Shown one piece after another: positions 45,801 through 58,290 of a DNA stretch of 64,000 nt (positions within the stretch are counted from its first letter, which is position 1; each line of letters opens with the position of its first letter). The position numbers and the translations under genes are program-made. The notes under the pieces are model-generated. The model was not told the origin of the DNA, did no database searches, and saw only the letters and a list, made by a program, of their open reading frames with translations. Source of the stretch: Silurus meridionalis (lineage: Eukaryota > Chordata > Actinopteri > Siluriformes > Siluridae); the NCBI RefSeq assembly GCF_014805685.1, contig NC_060886.1, forward strand, positions 27,303,152 through 27,367,151, in the 5' to 3' direction.

Positions 45801-47767
45801 TTTGAACTGCATGCAAAATAAATTGAACAGAAAATAATAACTTACCTTGTTCACACAAAACTCAGAAATGACAGAATTCTCTTCATCTGTCAGAACAGGA
45901 AGTTCACATGCTCCTTTACAAAGTGCATCAATCCTGTTTGTAGGTAACACATCAGAACAGGACTTTTGCAGTGTTTCTAATGCACTGGAGATTTGGGCTC
46001 TGGGTCTGATTGTTGTGTTTGCACAACAAACACAACACTCAGATGAAGCAGATGAAGCAGCATCAAGTTGAAGCCTTTTGGCATTTGTGGGTGGTGGCAT
46101 GTCTGATCCAGTTCTCTTTTTTGTCAGGCTTGTCTTGGTGAAAGCTGGGGCAGAGGTTTTGATGGTTTGATTTTCTGAGATGAGATTTTTGGGCCTCTGA
46201 TCAGAGCTTTCCTGTATGGAGGGCAGGGTTTCTGGAACAGACTTCAAAATAACAAAGGCTACCCCTTGTGATGCTGAAGTGTTGGTCGTCAGATGAGACA
46301 GAGTATTTGCTTTATTTTGAAGGCCTGCATGAATATAAAGAAAACAAGTACAATAAAAAAAAATATTTTGCATTGCTGCATGTTTTATTTCTGCATAATG
46401 AATATAGCCTATAATCTTATCATTTCTGTTCATCTTGAGTTATATTTTTAGATCTAATAATAATTTTTTTTTTGTGTGTGTTTGTATTTGAGGTAAATTT
46501 TGATTATGGCTGTCAATCAGTTAAAATATTTAACTTAATCGCACATTTTCAACTTTTTAATACTCTAATCAACATGGGCATATATTTGAATGCTTTATGC
46601 GTTTTTTATTTGTGAAACTACTGAACATAGAACATGAAGACTAAATATTCTTGTAAATATTTAAAAAGTAATTATTATGTTTTAAATAACACCATCAAGT
46701 CATCAGGACACTAAACAGAACAGAAATGTTTTCACACGGACGGTTTTAATTGCCAGGTGTGTGCATCATAGCGGATATTGATTCTGGATTTAAAACTTGC
46801 CGCATCAGTATTCGGTGGAGTTTATTTATTTATTTTTTATATCTGAGTGAATAAAGGACGTCGTGAATAAATGTGTGTTGCATTAAATGTTTTAACTTTG
46901 TCTCTTTTATATTTATTTATATATTTTTTTATAAAAATGGTCACAGAAACACTCATTTTGTCTGCATGGAGAAACACTTTTCTCTGTAATGATAATAACT
47001 AATTTTTTACAAATCAAAATACACTAATCCCCCGCTTTACCGCGGTTCAAATCTCATGCTCCCGGTTTATCGTGGAATTGTATTTGCTATATAACTAATT
47101 TGTTTCACTGATTTTCCCGGTCTCTGGTGGATAGCACAATAGACCAAAAACCTTATAGGGAATTGTTTTTATGGAGTTCCATGTTAAAATAATGAAATTT
47201 ATTACTAAAAATATAATTATTAATTATAAAATGTAGTACAATGTTAATACAGTACAGTACTGTATACATAAAATAGCATTTTGGGGGTTTATCGCGGTTT
47301 TTCGTCTATCGTGGGCGGTTTTGAAACCTGTATAGAGAAACTGAAAGAGATTTCAGTATTACCTTTGCTTATTTGTTTCTCCCGTTTGAAGAATTCTTCC
47401 TGTTGAGGTACATATACAAAGATCAACTGACAAATCCAGCACAAGTGCATTTAGATTTATTTAGTCTGCATAATGTCTGCATTTTTAATAAGTAAAAAAG
47501 TACCTCAATTAAGCGCATGCGTTTCTCGAGGCTACTGACTTTGCCCTCCATGCCTCGGATTTCTAGGTTCTGTCTGGTGTCTGTTTCTAAAAAATAATTA
47601 ACAAAATAAAATGAAATGGTGCTCAGATCACACCAATCACATTTTATGTTTATTTGATAGAACTGTATCATGCAGCCATAATGCACTTGTATTGTTTTAC
47701 ACACTGAAGGCAGAAACATCAAAACTAAAACACACCTTTAAGTTCCAATAGCTGGTTTTCACCATTT
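42837..47767 (-). CDS. ice1: ICE1-like (little elongation complex subunit 1) gene, copy B, ten exons
   Basis: Minus-strand exons in order: 47767-47736, 47586-47504, 47399-47363, 46324-45846, 45526-45358, 44602-44442, 44113-43923, 43404-43304, 43220-43128 and 43024-42837 (TAA). All introns are GT-AG and phases agree throughout, totalling about 510 residues. The first three exons encode a charged, heptad-like segment (LEIRGMEGKVSSLEKRMRLI), then a linker with KAHALAYRLLKE at its end, then DFPEAPKLIMVMVTAWP, DLCDAAWNYIFSVDLLCAQL, RLGKQGLKE and SWEVQLSVIYAIHDLSASNP. The C-terminal half aligns well with human ICE1; the long central region of ICE1 is missing. Role inferred: nuclear snRNA transcription, or a specialised derivative. 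No start codon is assigned; the 5' exon may lie near 49.1-49.9 kb. Confidence 0.82.
44652..45262 (+). mobile_element. Tc1-like transposon relic in an ICE1-like intron
   Basis: The left end TACAGTGGATATAAAAAGT and a right end containing actttttatatct form degenerate inverted termini. Between them gacaatgacccaaagcacac decodes to DNDPKHT and further on SLDLNPI, conserved parts of Tc1-family transposase around the catalytic residues. Most of the gene is deleted. It lies antisense to ICE1-like copy B, in the intron between exons 5 and 6. Confidence 0.8.
46508..47340. repeat. Dispersed-repeat interval in ICE1-like intron
   Basis: 46508-46990 contains ggctgtcaatcagttaaaat and a stretch shared with 38342-38640. 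47030-47335 is another element: cccccgctttaccgcggttc at the left and ggtttatcgcggtttttcgt at the right are similar, possibly MITE termini. No exon could be placed here. Confidence 0.5.
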
Positions 47768-47828
47768 CTGCGGAAAAGAAAAGAAATATTTAGATAGAAC
47801 ATTAAAACCAGCCCCCACAATATTAACA

Positions 47829-47830
47829 TG

Positions 47831-47900
<70 letters not shown>
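47829..47900. repeat. (AT)n microsatellite
   Basis: About 36 AT units; the 864-bp MITE is inserted at its right edge, where TA targets abound. Confidence 0.95.
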
Positions 47901-47904
<4 letters not shown>

Positions 47905-48763
47905 TGGAACCTCGGGTTACGAATTTAATTCGTTCGGTACTTTATTCGTAACCTGAAAAGTTCGTATCCCGAGACAAATTTCCCCATAATAATGAACAGA
48001 AACTTGGTAATTCGTTCTGGACAACCAAAATATTACTTAAATAAAAATAAAGCCAATATTCACTAATATTATTTACTTTTAACATGTTATATTAAAATCA
48101 TACCACATAAAAACACACAAAGAGGAAAACATCTTTACCGGGTACTTTCCCTTTGAGAAGACTCGCTGCAGGAGACGACGTTCGTAGAAGGGGGAGGAGG
48201 GAGAGTTATTGTTTGAAGGAGAATCTTATTATATTATATTATTATATATTATTATATATTATATTATAGAATATTAAAGACAGTGTTATTAACACGAACG
48301 CTGAGACAATTGTTGCATTAGAGGAAAATGAGAGCTGTTTCTTTAAGGCTACTATCAGTTGGTATTGAAGTCCAGAGTGAAATTCATTATGGGTATTGTA
48401 CTTCGGAAAAGACTGTAACCCTGCTAATCTATCTTCATAAAAACAAGTAAAGTGGTTATGCATCGGCTAATGTTGTCCATCTCATCATTCCACGAGCATC
48501 AACTAACGAGTTGTTACGCTGCTGCCGGGAAAAGTTCAAGCGGATAAGTAACACGATGCTCTCGCTAGGGACACAGGACGCTAACTGATGTGACGAGCTG
48601 CGTGGATAGAGCAAAAACAACCAACCTGCCTGCGATTTTTTGGTGAGCGACGTTCGTATCCCGATATATTGTTCGTAACCAGGGGCAAAAATTTTGATGA
48701 ACTGCGATTCGTAACCTGAATTATACGTATGCCGGGGCGTTCGTAACCCGAGGTTCCACTGTA
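47900..48763. mobile_element. TA-flanked MITE, 864 bp, second copy
   Basis: Same ends and interior as 39327-40187, with a handful of substitutions and single-base indels (for example tttttggtgagcgacg against ttttggtggcgacg). It is upstream of, and may be within, the 5' part of ICE1-like copy B. Confidence 0.9.
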
Positions 48764-49020
48764 TATATAAATAAAGGATATTCCAGACAATATTCAAAAG
48801 GAACTGTAATTTGCAATTATTAGGTATTTGCAATTATGTCTTCCATATGTAGATGCATAAATTATGACATAATACAAAAAGTGGGGACACTCATTATGGG
48901 GGACATAATGAGGATATTCTAAAGCTCATGCAGCAAGTTAATTACAGTTCATACTCAACATGAATTGAGGTAAATACAGTTTTCATAAATGTGTGTGTGG
49001 TGTGTGTGTGTGTGAGTGTT

Positions 49021-49022
<2 letters not shown>

Positions 49023-49087
<65 letters not shown>
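49023..49087. repeat. (AT)n microsatellite next to (GT)n
   Basis: About 32 AT units preceded by a short GT run (48990-49018). Confidence 0.95.
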
Positions 49088-49089
<2 letters not shown>

Positions 49090-49101
49090 GTATATATGTA
49101 G

Positions 49102-49966
49102 TTATGTAGAGCATCTATCATACAATTCTCTGTGTACGTTGATAATATCAAAATGCAGTGTTTTCGGGAAATCACAAGAAGTTTCCTGAAGAGCCTGCTG
49201 GCTCAAGCTTGACTTGTGCATTTTTGTCTGTCTTTTCTGGTTTTTCCTTTTAGGGAATTTTTTGAATCTGCGGAAAGGGAGAACAGTTTTAATCACAATT
49301 TATTAAAATGGTTGTTTTATTATTTTTTTATAACAATACGTGTTTTCTCCAATTGTTTTGTCTGTTTAAGATTCTGCTCAAGGTGACTATTGGCAGAAAA
49401 AAGAGGATTTGTGTACACGTTGCCATGACAAAGGGGGCGTGGCTTTGGGTTCGTGGCGCACGCAGCTTAGCTCCTCTGTGACGTTTGGATTTTGCCTGTA
49501 AGACTCACTGGAGTGATCCTTTTGCTTACAGCCATTAAAGGTAATTTTAATTCGTAATTACCGAGTTTAAATGACATTAAGATTTAGGTCGTTTTTTTTT
49601 AAGCTAAACATTTTTATGCTAGATGTTCTAGATGTTCATTTTCATGCTTCCCGGATGTTCTGGGTGAACACGTGACAAGCGCGCGCTCATTAATGAAATT
49701 AATTCAACTCAAGATCAGATTCGTGAATTTAAACTTGTATTGTTGTCGAAATAGATAAAAAAGTAAAGTGTAAAGTGATGTACCGATGGTGCATTTCTTC
49801 TGAAGTTGAAAGATGAAATCGCGGCTGGTTGCTTGAATTGTTCGGTGTAGTCTGCGGGCTGCTGCTCTGCGTTCGGGCTTTTTAAGCATATTGTGGCGTC
49901 ACAAAGACGTGAATTTTGCGTCAATTGTGCGATGTGTGAAGTCGGATACTCCGCCCAGTAGAACAA
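49102..49966 (-). other. Candidate 5' exons and promoter region for ICE1-like copy B
   Basis: Two minus-strand segments could be upstream exons. 49787-49889 starts MLKKPERRAAARRLHR and ends in a GT donor-like atcg/gtacat; 49136-49276 follows a gcag acceptor and encodes a basic, lysine-rich peptide. Their phases do not join without a stop in the obvious frame, and neither resembles known ICE1 N termini. The GC-richer stretch 49440-49960 (gcgtcac, gacgtg) could be promoter. Weak evidence only. Confidence 0.25.
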
Positions 49967-50517
49967 ATAGTATACAGTGATGGAATGCAGTATTTACTTG
50001 TACTCTAGGTATAAAAAAGGTATAGAATAGTATGTACAGTTACAGATAATTGGAGTACAACCAATGAATTTACTGTGTAATAGACTAACACTGAGTTTGT
50101 ACAGTTCAAATAGCAGTAGACTATAATTCTAAGATGAGAGATTTTAATTAGAGACATGTCATAGAGACATTTTTTTTTGCCAATGCTCTTCTCAATTACA
50201 AAAAATTAACATGTGCTGATGGCAAACTCTGAGCTAGTTTTAATGAGGTTTAATGACTGTTTGAACTTGCACTAAGGGAGGTTCAGAAGGAAGAACTTCA
50301 ACCTATTCTACTCCACTCTGACCTTTTTTCCCCATGCACCATCTGCCTTATCTGTCAGATCAATTTATACTTTATTAGTGTCATCAAACGACACAATCTC
50401 ATTCAGCATAAAACAATGACTGTAACCCAGGATATAGGCTATCTGACACTGTGGTGTTTTTCAAGTCAACTTTGTTTGATGCTTTTTTGTGGTCTAACTC
50501 CTTAGTGAAAGATTATA
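49967..50517. other. Unassigned interval, no gene seen
   Basis: Contains scattered units (gtacagttacag, agtagactataattc near 50034-50125) related to the 38-bp minisatellite at 51966-52177. No coding sequence. Confidence 0.4.
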
Positions 50518-50525
50518 CTCTAGCA

Positions 50526-51187
50526 CAGACATGGGCAAACTGGTTTTATTAATCCGGCCCGCCGAATGTGACTAAATTATATTTAAATAGGTACGGGTAA
50601 ACCTTGTTCAATTTACCTTTCCCCTGTAATGCCCACGTTTACCCAAAAGATGGCGCACTTCAGCTACATTGACCTTGTTCGCGTGTATTACTCTCTTCTT
50701 CTCTTATGAGCCCTTCTGCAAAAAATTATCTTATCAAAGAAAAGAAAAGTGGATAGTGAGCGCCAAGTGTTTAATACGGAGTGGACAACAAAATATTTTT
50801 TCACTGAGGTCCGATCAAAAAGCCCCTCACAGATCCAGGTTAACTGACCAACACCTCGGATCTTTCCTGAGAATTGCCACAACAAAACTTACTCCAGACT
50901 TTGATGAACTGGCAAAATAAGGAGTTCAACAACACTGTTCCCACTGAAACTGAACTTGAGTTTTTATGCTGTGTTTATTGATGCACTGGCAAAAAAAAAA
51001 AAGAATCAACAAGTTGTTGACCTTTTGGCACTTGATGAAACTGAATTTGTGTTTTTCTGCTGTGTTTATTCAACTGAAATTTAATAAAAACGTATTATTA
51101 ATTTAACTAATGCATTTGGAAAACAATTTGTACAATGAGCCATGCATATTCATGCTTTGCTACATGTTACAGGCCAAATCTCTAATG

Positions 51188-51267
<80 letters not shown>

Positions 51268-51320
51268 TGGCCAGGCCCCTCCTTCAAATTTTAGTGAGTC
51301 AAAAAGTTTGCCCACCCCTG
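50526..51320 (+). mobile_element. hAT-type transposon relic with 8-bp target duplication
   Basis: CTCTAGCA at 50518-50525 and 51321-51328 is a perfect 8-bp duplication. Ends are CAGACATGGGCAAACT and, inverted, CAGGGGTGGGCAAACT. Around 50745-50930 the plus strand decodes, over two frames, to FNTEWTTKYFFTEVRSK and RIATTKLTPDFDELAK, the start and end of a hAT transposase of the ZBED/GTF2IRD2-like type. The centre is deleted and a (TA)n tract (51188-51266) has grown inside. Confidence 0.85.
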
Positions 51321-51328
51321 CTCTAGCA

Positions 51329-52173
51329 TGCATTTTCTTGTTTTGCTCTTCTAGTTTGGTAATACTCAGAGTGTGTTCTTGCGCATATGTTAGGCAAAAT
51401 TCTCTGTGGCAACAGATACTTTCTTTTACATTTTTCTTCCTGATACATACATCAAGCACATTTTGACATTTTTCAATAGACGACACTTTGTCTGGATTAA
51501 TTCTATATTTCCATGTCCAATCTTTCCTGACCAATTCTGTTATTATTGAACTCATGTGTTTACACAACATTGATATGAATTCACAATCAGACCACAGAGG
51601 GTCTCAGTTCTCAGTTGCGAGGATCAATCTAGCATTACTGCAAAACATTTTAGTTAACCTTCCCCACCTAAACAGAGGGAAAAGTTAAATTCTTCCCTGA
51701 TACTCAGAGGATAATCACAAACAATAAATGTCTTAAAATATGTTAAACAGCTGCAGTTCTGTTAAAAAATTAGTCATCATCTGTTTATCAGGGATGAAGT
51801 TGGTTTATCTTCTGTTTAGGCAAAAAAGGTTAACAGCACACTACTTCCTCTCTGCCCCCCTTTTGAGCACACAAGCATTTATGAGCGCCCCTAATGATAG
51901 GGTTAACCATAACATGCCAAAACTACTTGGAACTATTCTGACAGTAAAACTGGTACAACAATGTGTTTGTACAGTTACAGTACATGAGCAATAGACTGTA
52001 ACACAATGCACAGTTACATGTGCACATGATTGTAACACTGAGTATGTACAGTTACATGTGCAGTAGATCATAACACTAAGTATGTGCTGTTACATGAGCA
52101 GTAGACTATAACACTGAGCATGTACAGTTCTATGAGTAGTAGACTCTAGCACTAAGTAGAAACAGTTACATGA

Positions 52174-52228
<55 letters not shown>

Positions 52229-52526
52229 GCTATGAGCAACATGGAACACTTTAAACTTATCAGATATTTGACTTTGTAGGTACATTTTATACATGCCATG
52301 ATTTTTTGTTGAAATTCACAAAATAAAGTCACTGTATATAAAAACTCACATGCTCATGTATTTTGTAGTGTGTTTGTACTTTGAGTGCCTTGGGACTTAG
52401 TATGTGAGCAGATGTGTGATGCGTACAAGATACTGTGATGCAACAGTCGTGTATGCAAATGAGCTCCTACCATTTTATCACAAAACTCGAGAATCTGAAT
52501 CTCCCGAATTTTGTTATATATAAATA
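51329..52526. other. Interval with 38-bp minisatellite and (GT)n, no gene seen
   Basis: 51966-52177 holds about five diverged units of the form gtacagttacatgagcagta followed by gactataacactgagtat, then (GT)n at 52178-52226. The remainder is unique AT-rich sequence. Short open frames reading CTCTVTVH are repeat artefacts. Confidence 0.6.
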
Positions 52527-53477
52527 TACAGTGGTGTGATAAAGTGTTTGCCCTGATTTCTTATTTTTTCACGTTTGTCACACTTTAATGTTTCAGATCA
52601 TCAAAATAATTTAAATATTAGTAAAAGATAACAGAAGTGAACACAACATGCAGAGCACAAAAGTTAAACTTTTGTCTCGTCAGTCTACAGAGTATTTTCC
52701 CAATAGTTTTAAAGATCATCGAGATGTTTTCTGTCAAAACTGAGATGAGCCTTTATGTTCTTTTTGCTCAACAGTGGTTTTCGTCTTGGTACTCTGCCAT
52801 GCAGATCATTTTTGCCGAGTCATAAACACTGACCTTAACTGAGGCAAGTGATGCCTGCAGTTCTTTGGATGTTGTTGTGGGGTCTTTTGTGACCTCTTGG
52901 ATAAGTTGTCGCAGTGCTCTTGGGGTAATTTTGGTCAGCCGGCCACTCCTGGGAAGGTTCTCCACCATGTTTTTGCAATTTGTAAAATAATGGCTCTCAC
53001 TGTGGTTCTCTGGAGTCTCAGAGCTTTATAAATGGCTTTATAACCTTTTCCAGACTGATAAATCTCAAGTACTTTCTTTCTCATTTGTTTTTAGAATTCT
53101 TTGGATCTCAGCATGCTGTCTAGCTTTTGAGAATCTTTTGGTCTACTTTGTCAGGCAGGTCCTATGTAAGATATTTCTTGATTGCAACAGGTGTGGCAGT
53201 AATCAGGCCTGGCTAGAGAAATCGAACTCGGGTGTGATAAACCAAAGTTTTAACGGGGGGGCAAACGCTTTTTCACACAAGGCCATGTAGTTTTGGATTT
53301 TGTTTTCCCTCAATAATAAAAACCTTCATTTAAAAATTGCATGTTGTGTTTACTTGTGTTATCTTTTACTAATATTTAAATTAGTTTGATGATCTGAAAC
53401 ATTAAAGTGTGTCAAACATGCAAAAAAAGAAAAAAGAAAAATAAGGAAGGGGGCAAACACTTTTTCATACCACTGTA
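52527..53477 (-). mobile_element. Tc1-like transposon relic, 951 bp
   Basis: Ends TACAGTGGTGTGATAAAGTG and, inverted, TACAGTGGTATGAAAAAGTG, with TA target. On the minus strand the N-terminal DNA-binding half of a Tc1-family transposase is readable: KGYKAIYKALRLQRTTVRAI, a frameshift, then NLPRSGRLTKITPRALRQLI and KELQASLASVKVSV. The catalytic half is gone, so it is non-autonomous. Confidence 0.85.
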
Positions 53478-53668
53478 TATACATTCAGAAACCATTCAAT
53501 ATATTCAAAATTCAATTAATATTCTCACGTTTCATTCAATATCTTGAGAATTAATTCAACATTCTTACATTTCATATAATATATTCAGAATCCATTAAAA
53601 ATATTTGGAGTTTTCATTAAGTTCTCTCAAGGATGATTTCCTAAACGGCATACTTAATGCTTTAATGC

Positions 53669-54974
<1,306 letters not shown>

Positions 54975-55690
54975 TCAAGCCCTTGTACCTTAATAATAAG
55001 ACAGATGCTGGATTCTCCTCCTTAAGTTACTTGTGTCTGCTTGCAGTCCCCCCACTTGTTTTCCTGTACATACTTCAGTGACTCTTTTGCAATGATTCAA
55101 ATTATACCACATAGACCTGTCTTCCACCAGGATCGCTGTTGGAATAGCCGCTATGACGTTGTAGGGCCACTTCCTGCTGGTTTTGTTACACTCCTACGGA
55201 ACACCCTCAGATAGACCCGGTCTCCTGGAACAGTCCTCCTTTTCAGGCTCCTTGCCTTTTTTTTCCTGCATATAGATTGCTTTATGTATTGCAGTTAGTT
55301 TTCTTGCAATCAGCTAGGTAGTCTTACCTATGATGATGTATTGTGTGATCAATTCAACTTTCTGTTTTGTCATTTCTCCATACCATGTCTTTTCTAAGAT
55401 GGTATTCTAAGCTTATCACTTCCTATCTGACCTAACCAATAGATATAAATTTTTGGCTCAGTGATCATTATCTGATTTCTTATACCTTTTATGTCTACCT
55501 ACACACCTTCTGGTGAGCACCATATTTGTAACCCTAATTTACACAATGCATCTCTTCCTAACAAATTAACAGGCATCTGATTTGAGACTAGAACAGGTAT
55601 AGTCACACTTTTGTATTACTTGTAGTCAAACTGGAGCAGTCATAGGAATTAGCTGCTTCTGTCCAGAGAATCCTACCGTCTTTGCAAATT
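54975..55690 (-). pseudogene. Endogenous retrovirus pol relic: protease end and integrase end
   Basis: Minus strand. About 55690-55500 contains PVNLLGRDALCKLGL, the C-terminal part of a retroviral-type aspartic protease. About 55300-54975 contains GDRVYLRVFRR and, after a frame change, TAILVEDRSMWYNLNHC, the C-terminal domain of a gamma/epsilon-type integrase, ending with a stop. Reverse transcriptase, RNase H and the integrase core are deleted. Multiple frame breaks; non-functional. It is related to, but distinct from, the element at 60.2 kb. Confidence 0.7.
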
Positions 55691-55736
55691 TCCCAGACAT
55701 AGTGATATGTGAGGCATTAATGGAATTTAGAAAACC

Positions 55737-55862
55737 CCGGGTTCGATCCCTGGTCAGGGAACCAACCCCAGCCATTAGGGTTGCACAAGCCTTAGTGCCG
55801 GTCCCAAGCCCGGATAAATGGGAAGGGTTGCGTTCGGAAGGGCATCCAGGGAGTAGAGGAGT
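55737..55862 (+). repeat. Fragment of a dispersed fish repeat (RTE/SINE type)
   Basis: The bases ggttcgatccctggtcaggg and aaatgggaagggttgcgttc followed by ggaagggcatcc are a common teleost repeat block. Class is assigned from memory and uncertain. It abuts the LINE fragment. Confidence 0.45.
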
Positions 55863-56354
55863 AGGCTCAGAACACAGCCCTGTGGGATGCCAGTGTTCAA
55901 AATGAGGGTTGAGGATATCTGTTTGCCCATCCTAACAGATTGAGGTCTGTTGGTGAGAAAGTCCAGAATCCATCTGCAAGTGGAGGTGCAGAAAACCAGG
56001 TCACTGAGCTTAGTGATCAGTATAGTAGGAAGGACTGTATTAAACGCAGAGCTAAAGTCAATGAACGGCATTCTGATGTACCGTATTTTTCAGAATATAA
56101 GCTGCTACTTTTTTCCCATGTTTTGAACCAGGTGGCTTAAACAACGAAGCGGCTAATATATGGATTTTTCCTGGGTTTTTCCCGGTTTCACAAACTTCAA
56201 GCGAAAAAACTAAGTGACATAACATTAGACCAATTAAATTTCCGAACGGAAATGAAAAAACGCACTTCACCTGTGTTCTGAGCTGCACGGCTCCAGGAGA
56301 AAAACTTCCACCGGTGGCGCATGACGATGACAAAAGATAAACTCCCCAGAGAAA

Positions 56355-56650
56355 TACTGTGGTACCTTGACCTACGAGTTTAATTTGTTCCATGGACTAG
56401 CTCGTATCTCAATTTGCTCGCACATCAAATCAGTTTTACATATTGAAAATACTTAAAATGGCATTAATCCGTTCCAACCCTCAAAATGACACCCCGTTTT
56501 TATGTTTCATGTTAATAAATTGGAAAATACATTTCTAAATAACAAATCTTGTATAAAAACATAATAGAAAGAGTATGTAGAGATATAATAAGGTTTTATA
56601 GTGTATTTTCCTTGGAGATGAGACGACTTGAGCTAACGAAAACACCGGTG

Positions 56651-56712
<62 letters not shown>

Positions 56713-56914
56713 AGGGGGGTTAGAGGTGATAAGCGGAGGCGGAGGGTAAACTTGTTTTTACTATCACTCCTGTATCCCTAAACTTTAAAATTTGTACTTT
56801 TTCTTCTTTGCTTATCTTAAATTGCGTAACAAAGCTAAAAAAATCGACCGAATGACCGCTTGTATCTCGGAAAACTTGTACATTAATGCACTCGTAGGTC
56901 AACGTACCACTGTA
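56355..56914. mobile_element. TA-flanked MITE, 560 bp, nested in 56079-57422
   Basis: Ends TACTGTGGTACCTTGACCTA and, inverted, TACAGTGGTACGTTGACCTA, both continuing CGAG. Contains a (GT)n at 56653-56711. Wording of the interior (ctcgtatctcaatttgctcg) resembles the MITE at 36351-36782, so they are related families. Confidence 0.85.
56653..56711. repeat. (GT)n microsatellite
   Basis: About 29 GT units within the innermost MITE. Confidence 0.95.
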
Positions 56915-58290
56915 GTTGTGAAAGGAAGAGGAAGACAGCGAACAATGACTTACTTGGTCGGCTACTGTTTAGATACAAGCCGTTGTAACGCGTTGAGTCT
57001 GGGTGAAGGGAGAGCTCATTAAAACTCCAGTTGCAACAGAAATCATATAAGCACAGACAGGTTTCCAAAACTCGTGCTTTTTTATTTTTCTTGACAACAG
57101 TGGTTAGTCAAAGAAACTTAGAAATGAGCATCAGAAAATAATAAGGACATAATCTTCGGTCTCCACACACGCAGTAATACCGGAAGAATGCAGTGGCATG
57201 CTGTACTCCCAAAATACCGCTATGCTTCTAATAGAAGCGCAACATATTGCATTTAGTGTCTTTTGTTAAAGCCTGTGTAAAGTTCATTAGTTTCAGTTTC
57301 AGTTTAGACACCTGCAGCTTATAGACAGGTGCGACTTATTTATGTTACAAATAAAAATCTTTGTCAAATTCAGTGGGTGTGGCTTATATATGGGTGCACT
57401 TTATAGTCCGGAAATTACGGTAGGTGTTGTTTTTATTCAGGTGGGTGAGTAGGCGGGAGTGCAACTTGGCGAAAGTCATTAAGGCATTCAGCAGCTGAGT
57501 GCTTACGCACTGGTGTGATGGTTGTAGTCTTTAGGCATGAGGAACCGTGGCTTTGGTCAGTAACAGGTTGAAAATATCAGTGAAAACCTGTGCCAGTTGT
57601 TCAGTGCATGCTTTTAGAACACGTCCCGGTATGCCGTCCCGGACCAGCTGCCTTGCGTGCATCCACTCTGCTAAATGCTGAATAGATGTCCGATGATAAG
57701 AGTGAAAGTGAACTGTGAGCATAGGAAATGTCCTATGCCTTGATCAAAAAGAGCCAAAAGGTGAGTTCATTCGGCAGGAAGGTACTGCTGGTTGGTTGAG
57801 ATTGTGGTGTCGATTTGTTGTCTGTCATGGTCTGAATGCCTTTTCACATGCGTCTGGAGACAGAGTTGTGGAAGTGCTCTTCTATGTGGATTTTATATGT
57901 ATGTTTGATTCTAGTAATACCACTTTTTTAGGTTGGCCATGACTCTGTTGTAGTCCTCTGCATTGTCAGATTTTAAAGCAGCATCTTTTGCTTTCAACAG
58001 GAGATGGACCCCAGGGTTCATCCAGGGCTTCTTATTAGGAAAGCATTTTACGTGTTTGACAGTAGTGACATTGTCAATGCACGTGTTGATATGGTCCAAA
58101 ACAGACAATGTGTAAATGTCCATGTCTGTGTGAAAGTCCAGTGTGAGGCAAACATGTTCCAGTCAGTATCCTGAAAATGTTGCTGTAGAGGAGAAATGGC
58201 TCCTCTGGCCATACCTTTACTGTCCTCACAGCTGGTTTCATCTGTTTGATCAGTGGTATTTGGCAGTGGCGGGTGGTCATGGCCAGCAAA

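Larger units (their letters stand above)
56079..57422. mobile_element. TA-flanked transposon with TACCGTA ends, 1,344 bp
   Basis: Left end TACCGTATTTTTCAGAATAT and right end, inverted, TACCGTAATTTCCGGACTAT. The uninterrupted LINE copy at 37.49 kb shows gatgTAggtg, whereas here it reads gatgTA...TAggtg, proving TA duplication on insertion. The interior has no complete transposase and hosts another MITE (56355-56914). Confidence 0.88.
55862..58290 (-). mobile_element. LINE fragment interrupted by nested MITEs
   Basis: Minus-strand RT pieces of the 31.3-kb LINE family. The right block (57423-58290) holds the endonuclease end, LLLKAKDAALKS and [16 protein letters not shown]. The left block (55862-56078) holds [25 protein letters not shown] and GIPQGCVLS. 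The blocks are split at a TA by 56079-57422. A short deletion follows on the right side. Many frame breaks. Confidence 0.85.

Noticed and set aside
49704..49889. Firm assignment as exon 1 of ICE1-like copy B
   Set aside because: Joining it to downstream candidates creates a stop in the obvious frame, and it does not resemble known ICE1 N termini; kept only as a low-confidence candidate.
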